From positions 186,001 through 250,000 of the forward strand of contig CANARY010000001.1 in NCBI GenBank assembly GCA_947364235.1: a stretch of 64,000 nucleotides of DNA, written 5' to 3'. The number at the start of each line of letters is the position of its first letter. The stretch's first letter is position 1. The position numbers and the translations under genes are program-made. The notes under the pieces were generated by a model. It saw only the letters and a list, made by a program, of their open reading frames with translations, searched no databases and had not been told where the DNA came from. The DNA is from an uncultured Candidatus Melainabacteria bacterium. Lineage in GTDB: Bacteria; Cyanobacteriota; Vampirovibrionia; Gastranaerophilales; Gastranaerophilaceae. Positions 18,843 through 30,314 of the stretch are shown in pieces.

Positions 18843-20399
18843 ATGGAAAAATTTTATACAACAACTGCAATCGACTATGTTAACGGTGCTCCGCATATCG
18901 GACACGCTTACGAAAAAATTCTTACAGATGTAATTTACAGACATTTTACTCAAAGATGCGAGAACCATTATTTTCTAACAGGTACAGATGAACACGGTAT
19001 TAAAATCCAGAAAACTTCTGCAGCAAACGGCGTTTCTCCAAAAGAATTCTGCGATATGAATGCTCAAAAATTCAAAGATGCTTGGAAAGCGCTTGACGTT
19101 GACTATTCTCAATTTATCAGAACAACCGATAAACAGCACGAAGAAGTTGTACAAAGGATTTTCAAAAAACTTGTCGAACAAGGTGATATTTACAAACATT
19201 CTTATACAGGGCTTTACTGCTCAGGCTGTGAAGCGTTTTTGAACGAAAAAGATTTAACAGAAGACGGACTATGTCCTGACCATCAGAAAAAACCGGAAGT
19301 TGTAGAAGAAGAAAATTATTTCTTCAAGCTTACAAAATACAAAGATGCGATAATTAAACATATAAAAACTCATCCTGATTTTATCATTCCTGCTTTCAGA
19401 GCAAATGAAGTTTTAAACCAGCTTGAAAACATTGAAGACATTTCTGTTTCAAGGGTTAACACAAACGTAAGCTGGGGTATTCCTGTGCTTGATGATCCTT
19501 CTCAAGTGATTTATGTTTGGATTGATGCGCTATCAAATTATATTACAGCAATCGGTTATGATGTTGATAATCAGAGCGAGCAGTTCAAAAAACTTTGGCC
19601 GGCAACGGTTCAGGTTATCGGAAAAGATATCTTGAAATTCCACAGTATTTACTGGCTTGCTATTCTTATGGCGCTTGATTTGCCTCTTCCTGAACATATC
19701 TTAGCGCACGGCTGGATTACTATTGACCAGACTAAGATGTCAAAATCTCTTGGAAACGTTATTTCTCCTACAAGTGTGCTGGAAGCGTTTAATTTAGAAA
19801 TTCCTGACCCGCTGAGATATTACATGGCAGCAGCTGCACCTTGCGGAAAAGACGGTAACTATTCTGATGAAGATTTTAAAGAAAAAGTTAACGCGCATCT
19901 TGCAAACTCAATGGGCAACCTCTTGAACAGGACTCTTTCTATGCTCGTCAAGTATTTTGACGGCGATATTAAACCTGAATTTCTTGGTAAAAATGAGCTT
20001 AAAGAAAAAGCGCTTGAAACAGTAAAAGCCGTTAAACACCATTTTGATTATTTTGAAGTTCAAGAAGCAGGGCAGAAAATTATTGAGCTTGTCGATATTA
20101 CAAACAAATACGTAACAGATAATGCGCCTTGGACTCTTGCAAAAGAAGGTCAAATGGATAAATGCGGAGAAGTCTTAACTAATGTATTAGAAGTTATGAC
20201 TGTAGTTTCTTCTTTAATATATCCTTACTGTCCTAATATTGCAAAATCTATGGCAGAGCAGCTTTCTTACGATTTGAATACGAAACTTGATGATATTACT
20301 TGCGAAAGTTTACAATCAGGACATCTTATCGACAAAGAGAGTATCAAGCCTGTATTCTTAAGGATGGATAGTGAGTTAGCAAAAGATAAAAAGGGGTAA
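18843..20399 (+). CDS. metG: Methionyl-tRNA synthetase, short form
   Basis: This class I synthetase charges tRNA-Met. It has the HIGH-type motif in APHIGHAYEK, a single-knuckle zinc region (CSGCEAFLNEKDLTEDGLCPDH), the KMSKS loop TKMSKSLGNV and a helical anticodon-binding domain. At 518 residues it lacks the C-terminal tRNA-binding (Arc1p/Trbp111) appendix found in longer bacterial forms. The ribosome site is AGAGGGATAAGAG, and a TATAAT box lies about 25 nt upstream, so it may have its own promoter as well as read-through from comF. Confidence 0.97.
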   Translation: MEKFYTTTAIDYVNGAPHIGHAYEKILTDVIYRHFTQRCENHYFLTGTDEHGIKIQKTSAANGVSPKEFCDMNAQKFKDAWKALDVDYSQFIRTTDKQHEEVVQRIFKKLVEQGDIYKHSYTGLYCSGCEAFLNEKDLTEDGLCPDHQKKPEVVEEENYFFKLTKYKDAIIKHIKTHPDFIIPAFRANEVLNQLENIEDISVSRVNTNVSWGIPVLDDPSQVIYVWIDALSNYITAIGYDVDNQSEQFKKLWPATVQVIGKDILKFHSIYWLAILMALDLPLPEHILAHGWITIDQTKMSKSLGNVISPTSVLEAFNLEIPDPLRYYMAAAAPCGKDGNYSDEDFKEKVNAHLANSMGNLLNRTLSMLVKYFDGDIKPEFLGKNELKEKALETVKAVKHHFDYFEVQEAGQKIIELVDITNKYVTDNAPWTLAKEGQMDKCGEVLTNVLEVMTVVSSLIYPYCPNIAKSMAEQLSYDLNTKLDDITCESLQSGHLIDKESIKPVFLRMDSELAKDKKG

Positions 20400-20478
20400 A
20401 GAGGTAAATATATTGGTCCGGTAAGCAGTAATACCAGAATGTAGTCCGGGTTAACCCAATACTAAACAGGAGGTATAA
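20400..20478 (+). other. Leader between metG and the HNH-like gene
   Basis: This 79-nt gap has ATTGGTCCGG matched later by CCGGGTTAACCCAAT (outer ATTGG / CCAAT pairing and a GGGTTAACCC palindrome), then a strong ACAGGAGG ribosome site. It may be a small structured leader. No known riboswitch class is recognised. Confidence 0.3.
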
Positions 20479-21513
20479 ATGCAGATTGTTCCGATAAGGT
20501 TATTTGAAACTAAACCTTACCGCACAGGCGGTCAGAAAACTCTGACGTTCTGTTCTAATACTTCTGCCGGTGCTCCGCTTAGAAAACTTAAACATATTAA
20601 GTGCCCTTATTTTGGCGTAGAAATGCTTACTGGAAACGAAATGCCGAAAATTGAAAACTTGATTGATGCTTGTACTTCAACTAAAGATACTTTAAAAATT
20701 CTTAGAAAAAATAAAAAGTACATGCAAAAAGTAGAAAAACGTATTTTCGGGCGGTTTGAAAAAGCTGTAAAATCAAATCCGGATTTAACTTTGCCTGATT
20801 GTCTCAAACTTTGGTATCAAGAAGCTGTTACAAAGCTGAAGCTTGAAGAGTTTAACGTTCTTGATGACGTTGATAAGATTTCACTAAAGCTTTCTCCTGA
20901 AAATGCTCTGGCAGTTCATGAAAAAACAACCCGATGCCGTCAGTTGATTTTAGAGAATAAAAAAGAAGATACTTTTAAAAGAAAGCATCTGCTTATTTTT
21001 CTTGATGAGCTTATTCCGCAAAAAGGCGAAAGCAGGATTTTTGAGCTTTTAAAAAATCGAGCAGCTTATCTTCCGACTTCCGGCATGAGCCAAAATGCGT
21101 TTGTCGTAAAGTATGCAAATAGAACAGAAGAAGAAATTGCAAAAAGGCTGCTTCGACCTTCAGCAGCAACAATTGAGCATATCAAACCAAACTCAAAAGG
21201 CGGAGTGAACGCAATCGGTAATTTCCTGCTGGCTTCTGCAGGAGCAAATAACCTGCGTTCAAATATGCCTCTCACTGATTTTATTTCGATGTTTCCAAAG
21301 ATACCAGAATACTGTCAAGCTTATATTGAACAAATTATTGATTATATTCACATGGGTAAGCTTAAAGGTGATGAAACTTATCCTTACAAAGTTCAAAGAG
21401 TCTTGGAAAAAGAATCTAAAGGTTTAATAAATCTCAACCTTTCAAATTTTAAATTTAGTAAGGAAGAAGCTAAAGAAGCAGTGAGCAGATATTATAATAG
21501 AAAAAAGCGTTAA
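20479..21513 (+). CDS. Lineage-type protein with an HNH-nuclease-like motif
   Basis: The 344-residue product begins MQIVPIRLFETKPYRTGG, an N-terminus of the kind seen in other unknown proteins here. Around residues 233-260 it has ATIEHIKPNSKGGVNAIGN followed by NNLRSNM, the pattern of an HNH nuclease core (His, then Asn/His spaced as in E-H-I-x-P...G-G...N). The first zinc-knuckle cysteines expected of many HNH enzymes are not clearly present (only CPYFGVEM). The middle is helical. Function is unknown; a DNA/RNA nuclease is possible. The TAA overlaps the end of the convergent hydrolase gene. Confidence 0.55.
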   Translation: MQIVPIRLFETKPYRTGGQKTLTFCSNTSAGAPLRKLKHIKCPYFGVEMLTGNEMPKIENLIDACTSTKDTLKILRKNKKYMQKVEKRIFGRFEKAVKSNPDLTLPDCLKLWYQEAVTKLKLEEFNVLDDVDKISLKLSPENALAVHEKTTRCRQLILENKKEDTFKRKHLLIFLDELIPQKGESRIFELLKNRAAYLPTSGMSQNAFVVKYANRTEEEIAKRLLRPSAATIEHIKPNSKGGVNAIGNFLLASAGANNLRSNMPLTDFISMFPKIPEYCQAYIEQIIDYIHMGKLKGDETYPYKVQRVLEKESKGLINLNLSNFKFSKEEAKEAVSRYYNRKKR

Positions 21514-22397
21514 GAGTAAATCTTATCTATAATTTCTGAGATTAAATCAACTTTTTCAGAATCAACTTTGTGCCCGCCTTTGGCAAGTGAATGAAATTCT
21601 ATCGGAACTCCTTGCTTGCGTGCTGTTTTTGAAAACATTCTCGCTCCTTCAATCGTAGTAACAGAATCGTTTCTGGATTGGATAAAATAAGTTGGAGTTT
21701 TAAGCTTTGGAATCTTTTTTATTGAGTTAAATTTAGAATCATAAAGCCATTCAAGAGGTTTTATGTGTTTTGTAAACGTCATAACTCTGCTTGGAATCCC
21801 AAGTCCTAAAAGCTTGTGTTCAGAAAATTTCTCACCAAGATAAGACAGCTTAGTTATAGGACAAATTAAAACCAAAGATTTGATGTCTTTGTGTTTAGCA
21901 GCAAAATCAACTGCAAGAGCTCCGCCCATGCTGTGTCCGATAACAGTAATGTTCTCAGGACTAATTCCTTTTTTATCAGTTAAATAATTATAAGCTGTTT
22001 GTACATCTTTGCGCAGCTTGTCTTCTGAAATTTTTGCGCGTTCATTTTCTCCATAACCGCGGTATTCCACTGCAAAAACTCCTTTGCCTTTGTTGATAAT
22101 CGATTCATACAAATGCTGGTAGTTACTTACATTCTGTGACATTCCATGAAGAAAAAAAATATATTCTTTTGAATCTGACGGATTAATATCCCACGCAGAA
22201 ATCTTATTTATATTGATGTTTTTGATTTTACCTGAAAGAGCAGGCGAAATCGATTCGATTCTATCAGTAGAAGTTATTGCCATGTTGTTGAAATATCTGT
22301 CTGCGTATCTTGATATTGGATTAATTTTATTTAATGATGATATCCCGCCTTTGTGATTTACCTGCGGGTTGTGATTGGCAATAGTCTGGATTTTCAT
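21510..22397 (-). CDS. Alpha/beta hydrolase (S33-like)
   Basis: The 295-residue protein has the alpha/beta-hydrolase set. FFLHGMSQN forms the oxyanion loop, VIGHSMGGALAV has the nucleophilic serine, SRNDSVT carries the acid, and KGGHKV carries the histidine near the C-terminus. The substrate is unknown; relatives include serine aminopeptidase/monoacylglycerol-lipase-like enzymes. The first 45 residues (MKIQTIANHNPQVNHKGG) are a non-catalytic lineage-type leader rather than a signal peptide. It overlaps the HNH-like gene tail to tail by 4 nt. Confidence 0.8.
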   Translation of the reverse strand: MKIQTIANHNPQVNHKGGISSLNKINPISRYADRYFNNMAITSTDRIESISPALSGKIKNININKISAWDINPSDSKEYIFFLHGMSQNVSNYQHLYESIINKGKGVFAVEYRGYGENERAKISEDKLRKDVQTAYNYLTDKKGISPENITVIGHSMGGALAVDFAAKHKDIKSLVLICPITKLSYLGEKFSEHKLLGLGIPSRVMTFTKHIKPLEWLYDSKFNSIKKIPKLKTPTYFIQSRNDSVTTIEGARMFSKTARKQGVPIEFHSLAKGGHKVDSEKVDLISEIIDKIYS

Positions 22398-22413
22398 AAC
22401 TTAATTAAAGCAT

Positions 22414-22444
22414 AAAAAAACCGTCTTTTACAGACGGTTTTTTT
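22414..22444 (-). terminator. Intrinsic terminator of the M48 protease gene
   Basis: AAACCGTCT / AGACGGTTT stem with T-runs on both sides lies 2 nt past the M48 stop at 22446. It could also work in the other direction. Confidence 0.9.
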
Positions 22445-22445
22445 A

Positions 22446-23282
22446 TTAGTAAGAAATTGCTCTGATTACGTTAAAAGATTTGTCCCATCCATTTGAATCT
22501 TTTGCAGTTTTGTACTTTTCAAGCTTAGCAGCTCTTTTAACTTTAAGTTTTTCCTGACTCTTATTGAAAGCTGCAAGTTTTTTAGGATTTGCGTTTCTTT
22601 CTTTGATTATCGGTCCGGCATAAGCCATGAACTTTTTGTAAGAATCTGTATTGTAGCCTGCTTTTACTTTTGCTGGATAAGTATAGGTGATGTAATCATA
22701 GATATACATTGTTCTCTTATCTCCTGACGGATGTGTAGAAGTGAAGTCTTTGTAGCATCCGCCGATTTTATAAAGAACAGAAACCATAGCAAGCGGATTA
22801 TAACCTGCTTTTGTCATCAAATCGGCACCTGTTATATCAGCTTCGTACTCTTCAGTTCTTGACATCTTAAGCATTGTTAAATTGTTTGCTGTATTTGCTC
22901 CAGCTTTAAGTCTCGGGTCAATGTTAGCGTTAGCAATTGCTGTAGCAGTAACTGTTCCAACTACGTTTTGTTTTGCAACGTGATGGTTAACAATGTGTCC
23001 GATTTCGTGTGCAATAACAGCTGCAAGCTCAGAATCGTTGTTAACAAATTTCAAAAGCCCTGTGTAAACACAGATTTGTTTGTCTGCGTTTGCAAAAGCA
23101 TTGACTTCGTCTGTTTCAATAACCTTGAACTCTATTTTTGTAGGCAGGTTGTTTTTAGAAAGCAAAGCTTTGCCGATTCTGTTAACTCTGTCAACATTTG
23201 CTTTTTGAGTCCAATCAGTTGCTGCATTTGCAGAATGAATTCCGAAAATGAGCGCAAAAAATAAAACTAAAATCTTTTTCAC
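22446..23282 (-). CDS. Exported M48-family zinc metalloprotease
   Basis: The 278-residue protein has a signal peptide (KKILVLFFALIFGIHSANA). Its M48 core is AVIAHEIGHIVNHH, whose two histidines bind zinc, and EEYEADITGADLM supplies the third ligand. It resembles periplasmic BepA/LoiP-type proteases that act on misfolded envelope proteins, but lacks the TPR tail of BepA; a basic helical tail (about 225-278) replaces it. The start is GTG at 23282, with AGGAGG upstream. Single-gene unit. Confidence 0.88.
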   Translation of the reverse strand: MKKILVLFFALIFGIHSANAATDWTQKANVDRVNRIGKALLSKNNLPTKIEFKVIETDEVNAFANADKQICVYTGLLKFVNNDSELAAVIAHEIGHIVNHHVAKQNVVGTVTATAIANANIDPRLKAGANTANNLTMLKMSRTEEYEADITGADLMTKAGYNPLAMVSVLYKIGGCYKDFTSTHPSGDKRTMYIYDYITYTYPAKVKAGYNTDSYKKFMAYAGPIIKERNANPKKLAAFNKSQEKLKVKRAAKLEKYKTAKDSNGWDKSFNVIRAISY

Positions 23283-23354
23283 TGTTTCCTCCTTATTCTC
23301 AACTAAAAAAGACTTCTATTCTTTGAAGTCTTTAGATATGTTATTTTATAAAAT

Positions 23355-23426
23355 TGGGCCCGGAGGGATTCGAACCCACGACCAAAGGATTATGAGTCCT
23401 CTGCGCTACCGCTGCGCCACAGGCCC
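23355..23426 (-). tRNA. tRNA with CAU anticodon (tRNA-Met, or tRNA-Ile2)
   Basis: On the minus strand the acceptor stem GGGCCTG pairs with CGGGCCC, the D arm is GCGC-AGCGGTA-GCGC, the anticodon loop is CTCATAA (CAU) and the T arm is GTGGG-TTCGAAT-CCC.C. The discriminator is A and CCA is not encoded. An elongator Met tRNA is most likely. A lysidine-modified tRNA-Ile2 cannot be excluded by eye. An initiator is unlikely because position 1 pairs with 72. Confidence 0.93.
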
Positions 23427-23557
23427 GTGACGTCTTGATATTAAATTATTACTGCGTCCCTTGCCTGTGCCTTGCGTTAGCTGCGCTGCCTACCTCTCGC
23501 AAAACCTGACATTTAGTCAGCTTTTGTTCGGCAGAGTGCCACAGGCCCGTGACGTCT
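23416..23557. repeat. 20-bp direct repeat of the tRNA 5' end flanking a structured ~100-nt element
   Basis: GCCACAGGCCCGTGACGTCT occurs at 23416-23435, covering the first 11 nt of the tRNA and 9 nt upstream, and again at 23538-23557. The 102 nt between them are richer in G+C than the surroundings. Read on the minus strand from the second copy they give nested complementary arms: GCCTGTG/CACAGGC, CTGCC/GGCAG, CAAAA/TTTTG and TGAC/GTCA around a TAAAT loop. This may be an inserted palindromic element with a target duplication, or a remnant of a duplicated tRNA promoter. Confidence 0.6.
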
Positions 23558-23794
23558 ATTATTATTTTGTCATGCTGATGCTGTTAATCTGAAGCGGAAA
23601 TGCTTAATCTATTCCATTTACCTCGTTTACAGCGTTTACAATCCATATACTACCAGCTAAATACAAAAAAATCAACCTGTTATTATAATAATCCTTCTCT
23701 TATTAGAAAATTACCAAGTTTTACCCCGCTTTTGCTTATTTTATCTAATAAGTTTACTTTGGTTTGATATCTCATTTCTTTATTTTTCTTTTTG
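23558..23794. other. AT-rich intergenic stretch without a visible gene
   Basis: No open frame with a ribosome site, RNA gene or terminator could be supported here. It is the upstream region of gyrB and of the tRNA, and becomes strongly T-rich before the gyrB promoter. Confidence 0.5.
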
Positions 23795-23803
23795 TGCTAT
23801 AAT
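23795..23803 (+). promoter_or_regulatory. Extended -10 promoter of gyrB
   Basis: TGCTATAAT (TG-n-TATAAT) in a T-rich tract. The expected start near 23810 leaves an unusually long leader of about 185 nt before the gyrB ATG. Confidence 0.6.
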
Positions 23804-23866
23804 GTCTACAGAATGGGGAGTCTTCTTATTGAAGAATGTTCAAAAGGATTTCATTAGATAAGAAAA

Positions 23867-26431
<2,565 letters not shown>

Positions 26432-26466
26432 TAGTGTGAAAAAGGTGCTGTACATAGGTAGGAAGC

Positions 26467-29193
26467 ATGAAGAGACGGAATAAAATCATAATCGGGTTGG
26501 TTTGTTCGGCAGGGATTTTGGCTGGAACTTTGAGCGCTGTTTATTTCTGGGCTCTGCCGGCTGTTATTTCAAATTCTTGGGTTCATTCTCAAGCTGCTAA
26601 GGCTGTGAAAAAATCTTTGGGAGCAGATTTAGTAATCAATGATGTTAAGCTTAAAACAGGCAGAAATATTGACTTTACTCTTAATCATTTTGCGCTTAAA
26701 AAGGATGATGCTGAGCTGCTTGTACTTGACGGGATTGATACTTCGTTTGATTTGAGCAGAATTTTTGCAAAACGCCTTATTGTGAAGAAAGTTTGTGCAG
26801 ATAATGTTTATGTAAACGCGTCTGAGATTATGGCTTTAATACCGGAGCAGGAAGCGAAAGAACCGCAGGAAATGGATTTTAATATTGATATTTATTCTGC
26901 ACTTCTTGGAGTAAAAAAATGCTTGATTACTTATGATGATTCAGATATTGGTGTAAAGTTTGATGCTGAAAATTTGATGATGGACAGGTCTCAAGCTAGA
27001 AAATATTTGCATTTTGATTTTGACTTTGAGCTGAGTAAAGGAAATGAGAAGATTGCGGTTTCTGCAAACGATAAGAATAAGATTTATACAGAAAACAATG
27101 AGCTCCATGTTGATAGTTTTCCGATTGAAATAGACAAATCAAAAATTGTTATTGACGCGTTTGCTTCTAGAAAAACTGGTTTGGAAGCTGGTATTTCTTC
27201 TAAGAATTTTAGTGCAAGGGATATTTACAATATTGTAGCTTCGAATATTTTGCTTCCTGAAGGAAAAATGCTGCTTGCTCCGATTTGCAATGTAAAAGGA
27301 AGTGTGGATTTTAATGTTCATATTGCAAAAAATAGTATAAAAGGTGATGTTAATGTTAACAAGTCTACTTTTGAAGTTAAAGATTTGTTGAACATGCCTG
27401 TAGAAATTTCACAAGGCTTGATTGAAATCGGAAACAAAGATATCAAGCTTAAGGATTTTAAAGGGTTTTATAACAGCAAAGAAATCAATAGTTTTAAGTT
27501 TGAAGGTGATGTAAAGGATTATTGGAAGACGTGTGATACAAAAATTGTATCTAATATTTTTGTTAACGATGATTTCTTTAAAAACTATGTTTCTAAGCTT
27601 TTGGGAGCTCCGATTGGTTTAGTTGGAGATGCCGGTTCTCAGCTTACTTTAACGTCTAAAAACGGGTCTTGTGATGTTATCTGGTATTTCCTTTTGAATG
27701 AGAATGAAGGATTTATGCTGGGTGACCAGTCAATGGTTTTGAAAGATTACAAAACTTTATTCAAAGTTGATTTGAGTGTTGTTAAGAATATTTTGAAGCT
27801 AAATACAATAGATTATTATATTACTGATAAGCTTCAGAAAGGCATAACTCCTGTTCTTGCTATTAAAGGCAGTCTTGATATGGCAGATAATATGAAGCTT
27901 TTAGATATGAGTTTAAATATTCCTCGTCCGCTTCCAAGTGAGTTTTTGAACTTTCTCTGCTGCCAGAAGATTTTCAAAAAAGGAACTGTTTCAGGTAATT
28001 TAAGTATTGATAACAAAGGTGCATTTCCTAAGATGGATGGAGTTCTTGAGCTTAGCGAAGTTAGAGTGCCGTCACAGAGATTATTCATTAAATCTGCTAA
28101 GTTTGGAGCGAAAGGTGATAAGCTTGGTGCTGTTGCAAACGGCAGATTTAAACGTTCAAGCTATGATTTCAAAGGTTATGTTGTTAATGATTTGAGACTG
28201 CCTATTGTTGTTAAGTATGTTGATTTATCTGTTGATAATGTTGATGTAGAGCGCATGCTTGCTGTGAACGCTGCTGCTGCTCCTCAAGAAACAAATTTTG
28301 AAGCTGAGCCTGAAACTGATGATATTCCGACTTTTACAAAAGGGCTTATTGTCATAGAAAAATGCATGTTTAACCTTAAAGAAGGTAAGTATAAAGATGT
28401 TAATTTCGGCAATCTTCATGCAAACCTTACTTTGGATAAAGATGGAGTTTTGGAAGTTCAGTCCAATAAATTTGATATAGCTGAGGGAATTTCGACATTA
28501 AAAGTTAAAGCTGATTTGATAAAGAATAAATATTATTTGAGGCTTGGAGTCAAAGATGTTAACTCTGATGTTATGGCGTCAGCTGTATTAGGGCTTCCGC
28601 GTGAAATTTCTGGAAAAGCAAGAGGCTTGATTGAGATTAACACAGATGAAACGCTCAAGCTGAATGGTGATATTAAGTTTGATATTCAAGACGGAACGAT
28701 TGAAAAAGTCGGATACGTTGAGTATCTTTTAAAAGCGGCTTCGCTTTTCAGAAACCCGCTTGCGATGATTAGTCCTACTACGATTGGTGATTTAGTTACT
28801 ATTCCTAACGGAAAGTTTGACAAGATTGCTGGAGAGCTGAAGATTGTTAATAATGTTATAATGCCGATGCAGATACGTTCTTCTGCGGATTCTCTTGCGA
28901 CTTATATTGTAGGCAGGTATGATTTAGAGACAAATGATGCAACATTAAGAATTTATACGAAATTCTCTGACAAAGACACAGGATTTGCAGGGTTTTTGAG
29001 AAATATTTCTTTAAATAGTATTGCGAATAGAATTTCTGCAAGCGGAAGAAATGACAGTAATTATTATTCTTCTGAGCTGTCTCAGATTCCTGAGTTAAAG
29101 GTTGGAGAAGATGATGCGCAGGTATTTTTGACAAAAGTTGACGGGGATGTGATTAATTTCAACTTCTTGTCTTCTCTTAAGAGGATTAAGTAA
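26467..29193 (+). CDS. AsmA-like / bridge-type envelope protein
   Basis: The 908-residue protein has one N-terminal membrane anchor (KIIIGLVCSAGILAGTLSAVYFW) followed by a long beta-rich periplasmic part made of repeating amphipathic strands. The C-terminal region (ANRISASGRNDSNYYSSEL, then the end) resembles AsmA-like C-terminal regions. Proteins of the AsmA/TamB/YhdP group form grooved rods that carry lipids between the membranes, so a role in outer-membrane lipid supply is likely. This fits a diderm host. It follows gyrB by 35 nt, with TAGGA as ribosome site, and starts a run of three plus-strand envelope genes. Confidence 0.7.
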   Translation: MKRRNKIIIGLVCSAGILAGTLSAVYFWALPAVISNSWVHSQAAKAVKKSLGADLVINDVKLKTGRNIDFTLNHFALKKDDAELLVLDGIDTSFDLSRIFAKRLIVKKVCADNVYVNASEIMALIPEQEAKEPQEMDFNIDIYSALLGVKKCLITYDDSDIGVKFDAENLMMDRSQARKYLHFDFDFELSKGNEKIAVSANDKNKIYTENNELHVDSFPIEIDKSKIVIDAFASRKTGLEAGISSKNFSARDIYNIVASNILLPEGKMLLAPICNVKGSVDFNVHIAKNSIKGDVNVNKSTFEVKDLLNMPVEISQGLIEIGNKDIKLKDFKGFYNSKEINSFKFEGDVKDYWKTCDTKIVSNIFVNDDFFKNYVSKLLGAPIGLVGDAGSQLTLTSKNGSCDVIWYFLLNENEGFMLGDQSMVLKDYKTLFKVDLSVVKNILKLNTIDYYITDKLQKGITPVLAIKGSLDMADNMKLLDMSLNIPRPLPSEFLNFLCCQKIFKKGTVSGNLSIDNKGAFPKMDGVLELSEVRVPSQRLFIKSAKFGAKGDKLGAVANGRFKRSSYDFKGYVVNDLRLPIVVKYVDLSVDNVDVERMLAVNAAAAPQETNFEAEPETDDIPTFTKGLIVIEKCMFNLKEGKYKDVNFGNLHANLTLDKDGVLEVQSNKFDIAEGISTLKVKADLIKNKYYLRLGVKDVNSDVMASAVLGLPREISGKARGLIEINTDETLKLNGDIKFDIQDGTIEKVGYVEYLLKAASLFRNPLAMISPTTIGDLVTIPNGKFDKIAGELKIVNNVIMPMQIRSSADSLATYIVGRYDLETNDATLRIYTKFSDKDTGFAGFLRNISLNSIANRISASGRNDSNYYSSELSQIPELKVGEDDAQVFLTKVDGDVINFNFLSSLKRIK

Positions 29194-29196
29194 ATT

Positions 29197-30306
29197 ATGA
29201 AAGAAATTAAAGATTTGTTTAAAGATATTCCTAATCAAGCAAATGTATGTATATGGGGTGCTGCAAATGCCGGGATTTCTATTAGAGAAGAGTTAATTAA
29301 GTATAGACCTGATACAAAAGTTACAGCGTATATTGATGCAGTTAAGCAAGGTGCTGTTGACGGAATTAAAATTTATAAACCTGAAAATATTGGAGAAATT
29401 TTAAATAAATTTGATTATATGATAATTTCTACGCGTTCAGATTGTACAGTAATTGATGCGTTTCTCTTTTATTATGATATTAAAAATTATGTAAGGATTT
29501 CTCCTTATTTGCTTAAAAAATATCAATTTATTCCATCTAAAGTTAGTAAAATATTAGGTTTTCTTGACACTGAAAAAGATAGAGAATTATACAAAGATTT
29601 AATTGAAAGCAGAATTAGCGGAGATACATCGAAATTAGCAGAATTTGTGCTTAATGAGCATAACATAACTGCTGATAGAAAAAGAACAATTAAACATTAT
29701 ACTTCTTATATAAATTATGATGCGATTGAGGTAATGCTTGAAGGAGGAATGTTTAACGGTTTAAATACAATTATATTCAAGAAGCTTTTTAAGAATTTGA
29801 AAAAGATTTATGCGTTTGAACTTTTATATGAAAAAGTGAAAAATAAGACGATTGCTCATATTATTGATTCTTTAAAAGAATTGCAAATAGTGCCGTTAGC
29901 AATGTGGAATAAAAAAGAAAAACTTATTTTTACAGAAAATGTTGCAGCTCCTTATTCATCAGGAATTAATCCGTCATTGAATAAAAACGGCTCAGAGCAG
30001 CATTTTGAAGTAGATGCAATTTCAATTGATGAATATGTGGAAGAAAATGGGATTCAAAAAATTGATTTTATTAAAATGGATATTGAAGGAGCTGAGTTAA
30101 AAGCTTTGCAGGGAGCTGAAAAAACTCTTATTAAACATCGTCCGCAGCTTGCTATTTCTATTTATCATAGTAATAATGATATGCAAGACATACCTATTTA
30201 TTTACATGGAATATTAAGTAATTATGTTTTTAAAATAGGGCAGTATTCTCCTGATAATGATGAAACAATATTATATGCTATTCCGCAGGAATTATATGTA
30301 AAATAG
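29197..30306 (+). CDS. FkbM-family methyltransferase with N-terminal Rossmann-like domain
   Basis: The C-terminal half (about 185-360) matches the FkbM SAM-dependent methyltransferase family: ISIDEYVEENGIQKIDFIKMDIEGAE is the characteristic motif with LKALQGAE. Such enzymes O-methylate sugars or lipids of surface glycans. The N-terminal 110 residues (VCIWGAANAGISIREEL, AYIDA, YMIISTRS) form a Rossmann-like domain resembling the N-terminal domain of the next gene. Only 3 nt separate it from the AsmA-like stop and 8 nt from the next gene, so they are one operon. Confidence 0.8.
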   Translation: MKEIKDLFKDIPNQANVCIWGAANAGISIREELIKYRPDTKVTAYIDAVKQGAVDGIKIYKPENIGEILNKFDYMIISTRSDCTVIDAFLFYYDIKNYVRISPYLLKKYQFIPSKVSKILGFLDTEKDRELYKDLIESRISGDTSKLAEFVLNEHNITADRKRTIKHYTSYINYDAIEVMLEGGMFNGLNTIIFKKLFKNLKKIYAFELLYEKVKNKTIAHIIDSLKELQIVPLAMWNKKEKLIFTENVAAPYSSGINPSLNKNGSEQHFEVDAISIDEYVEENGIQKIDFIKMDIEGAELKALQGAEKTLIKHRPQLAISIYHSNNDMQDIPIYLHGILSNYVFKIGQYSPDNDETILYAIPQELYVK

Positions 30307-30314
30307 GATGTTCT

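Noticed and set aside
23427-23540. A second, degenerate tRNA gene
   Set aside because: Only the first 11 nt match the tRNA; no anticodon or T arm could be found, so it is described as a repeat instead.
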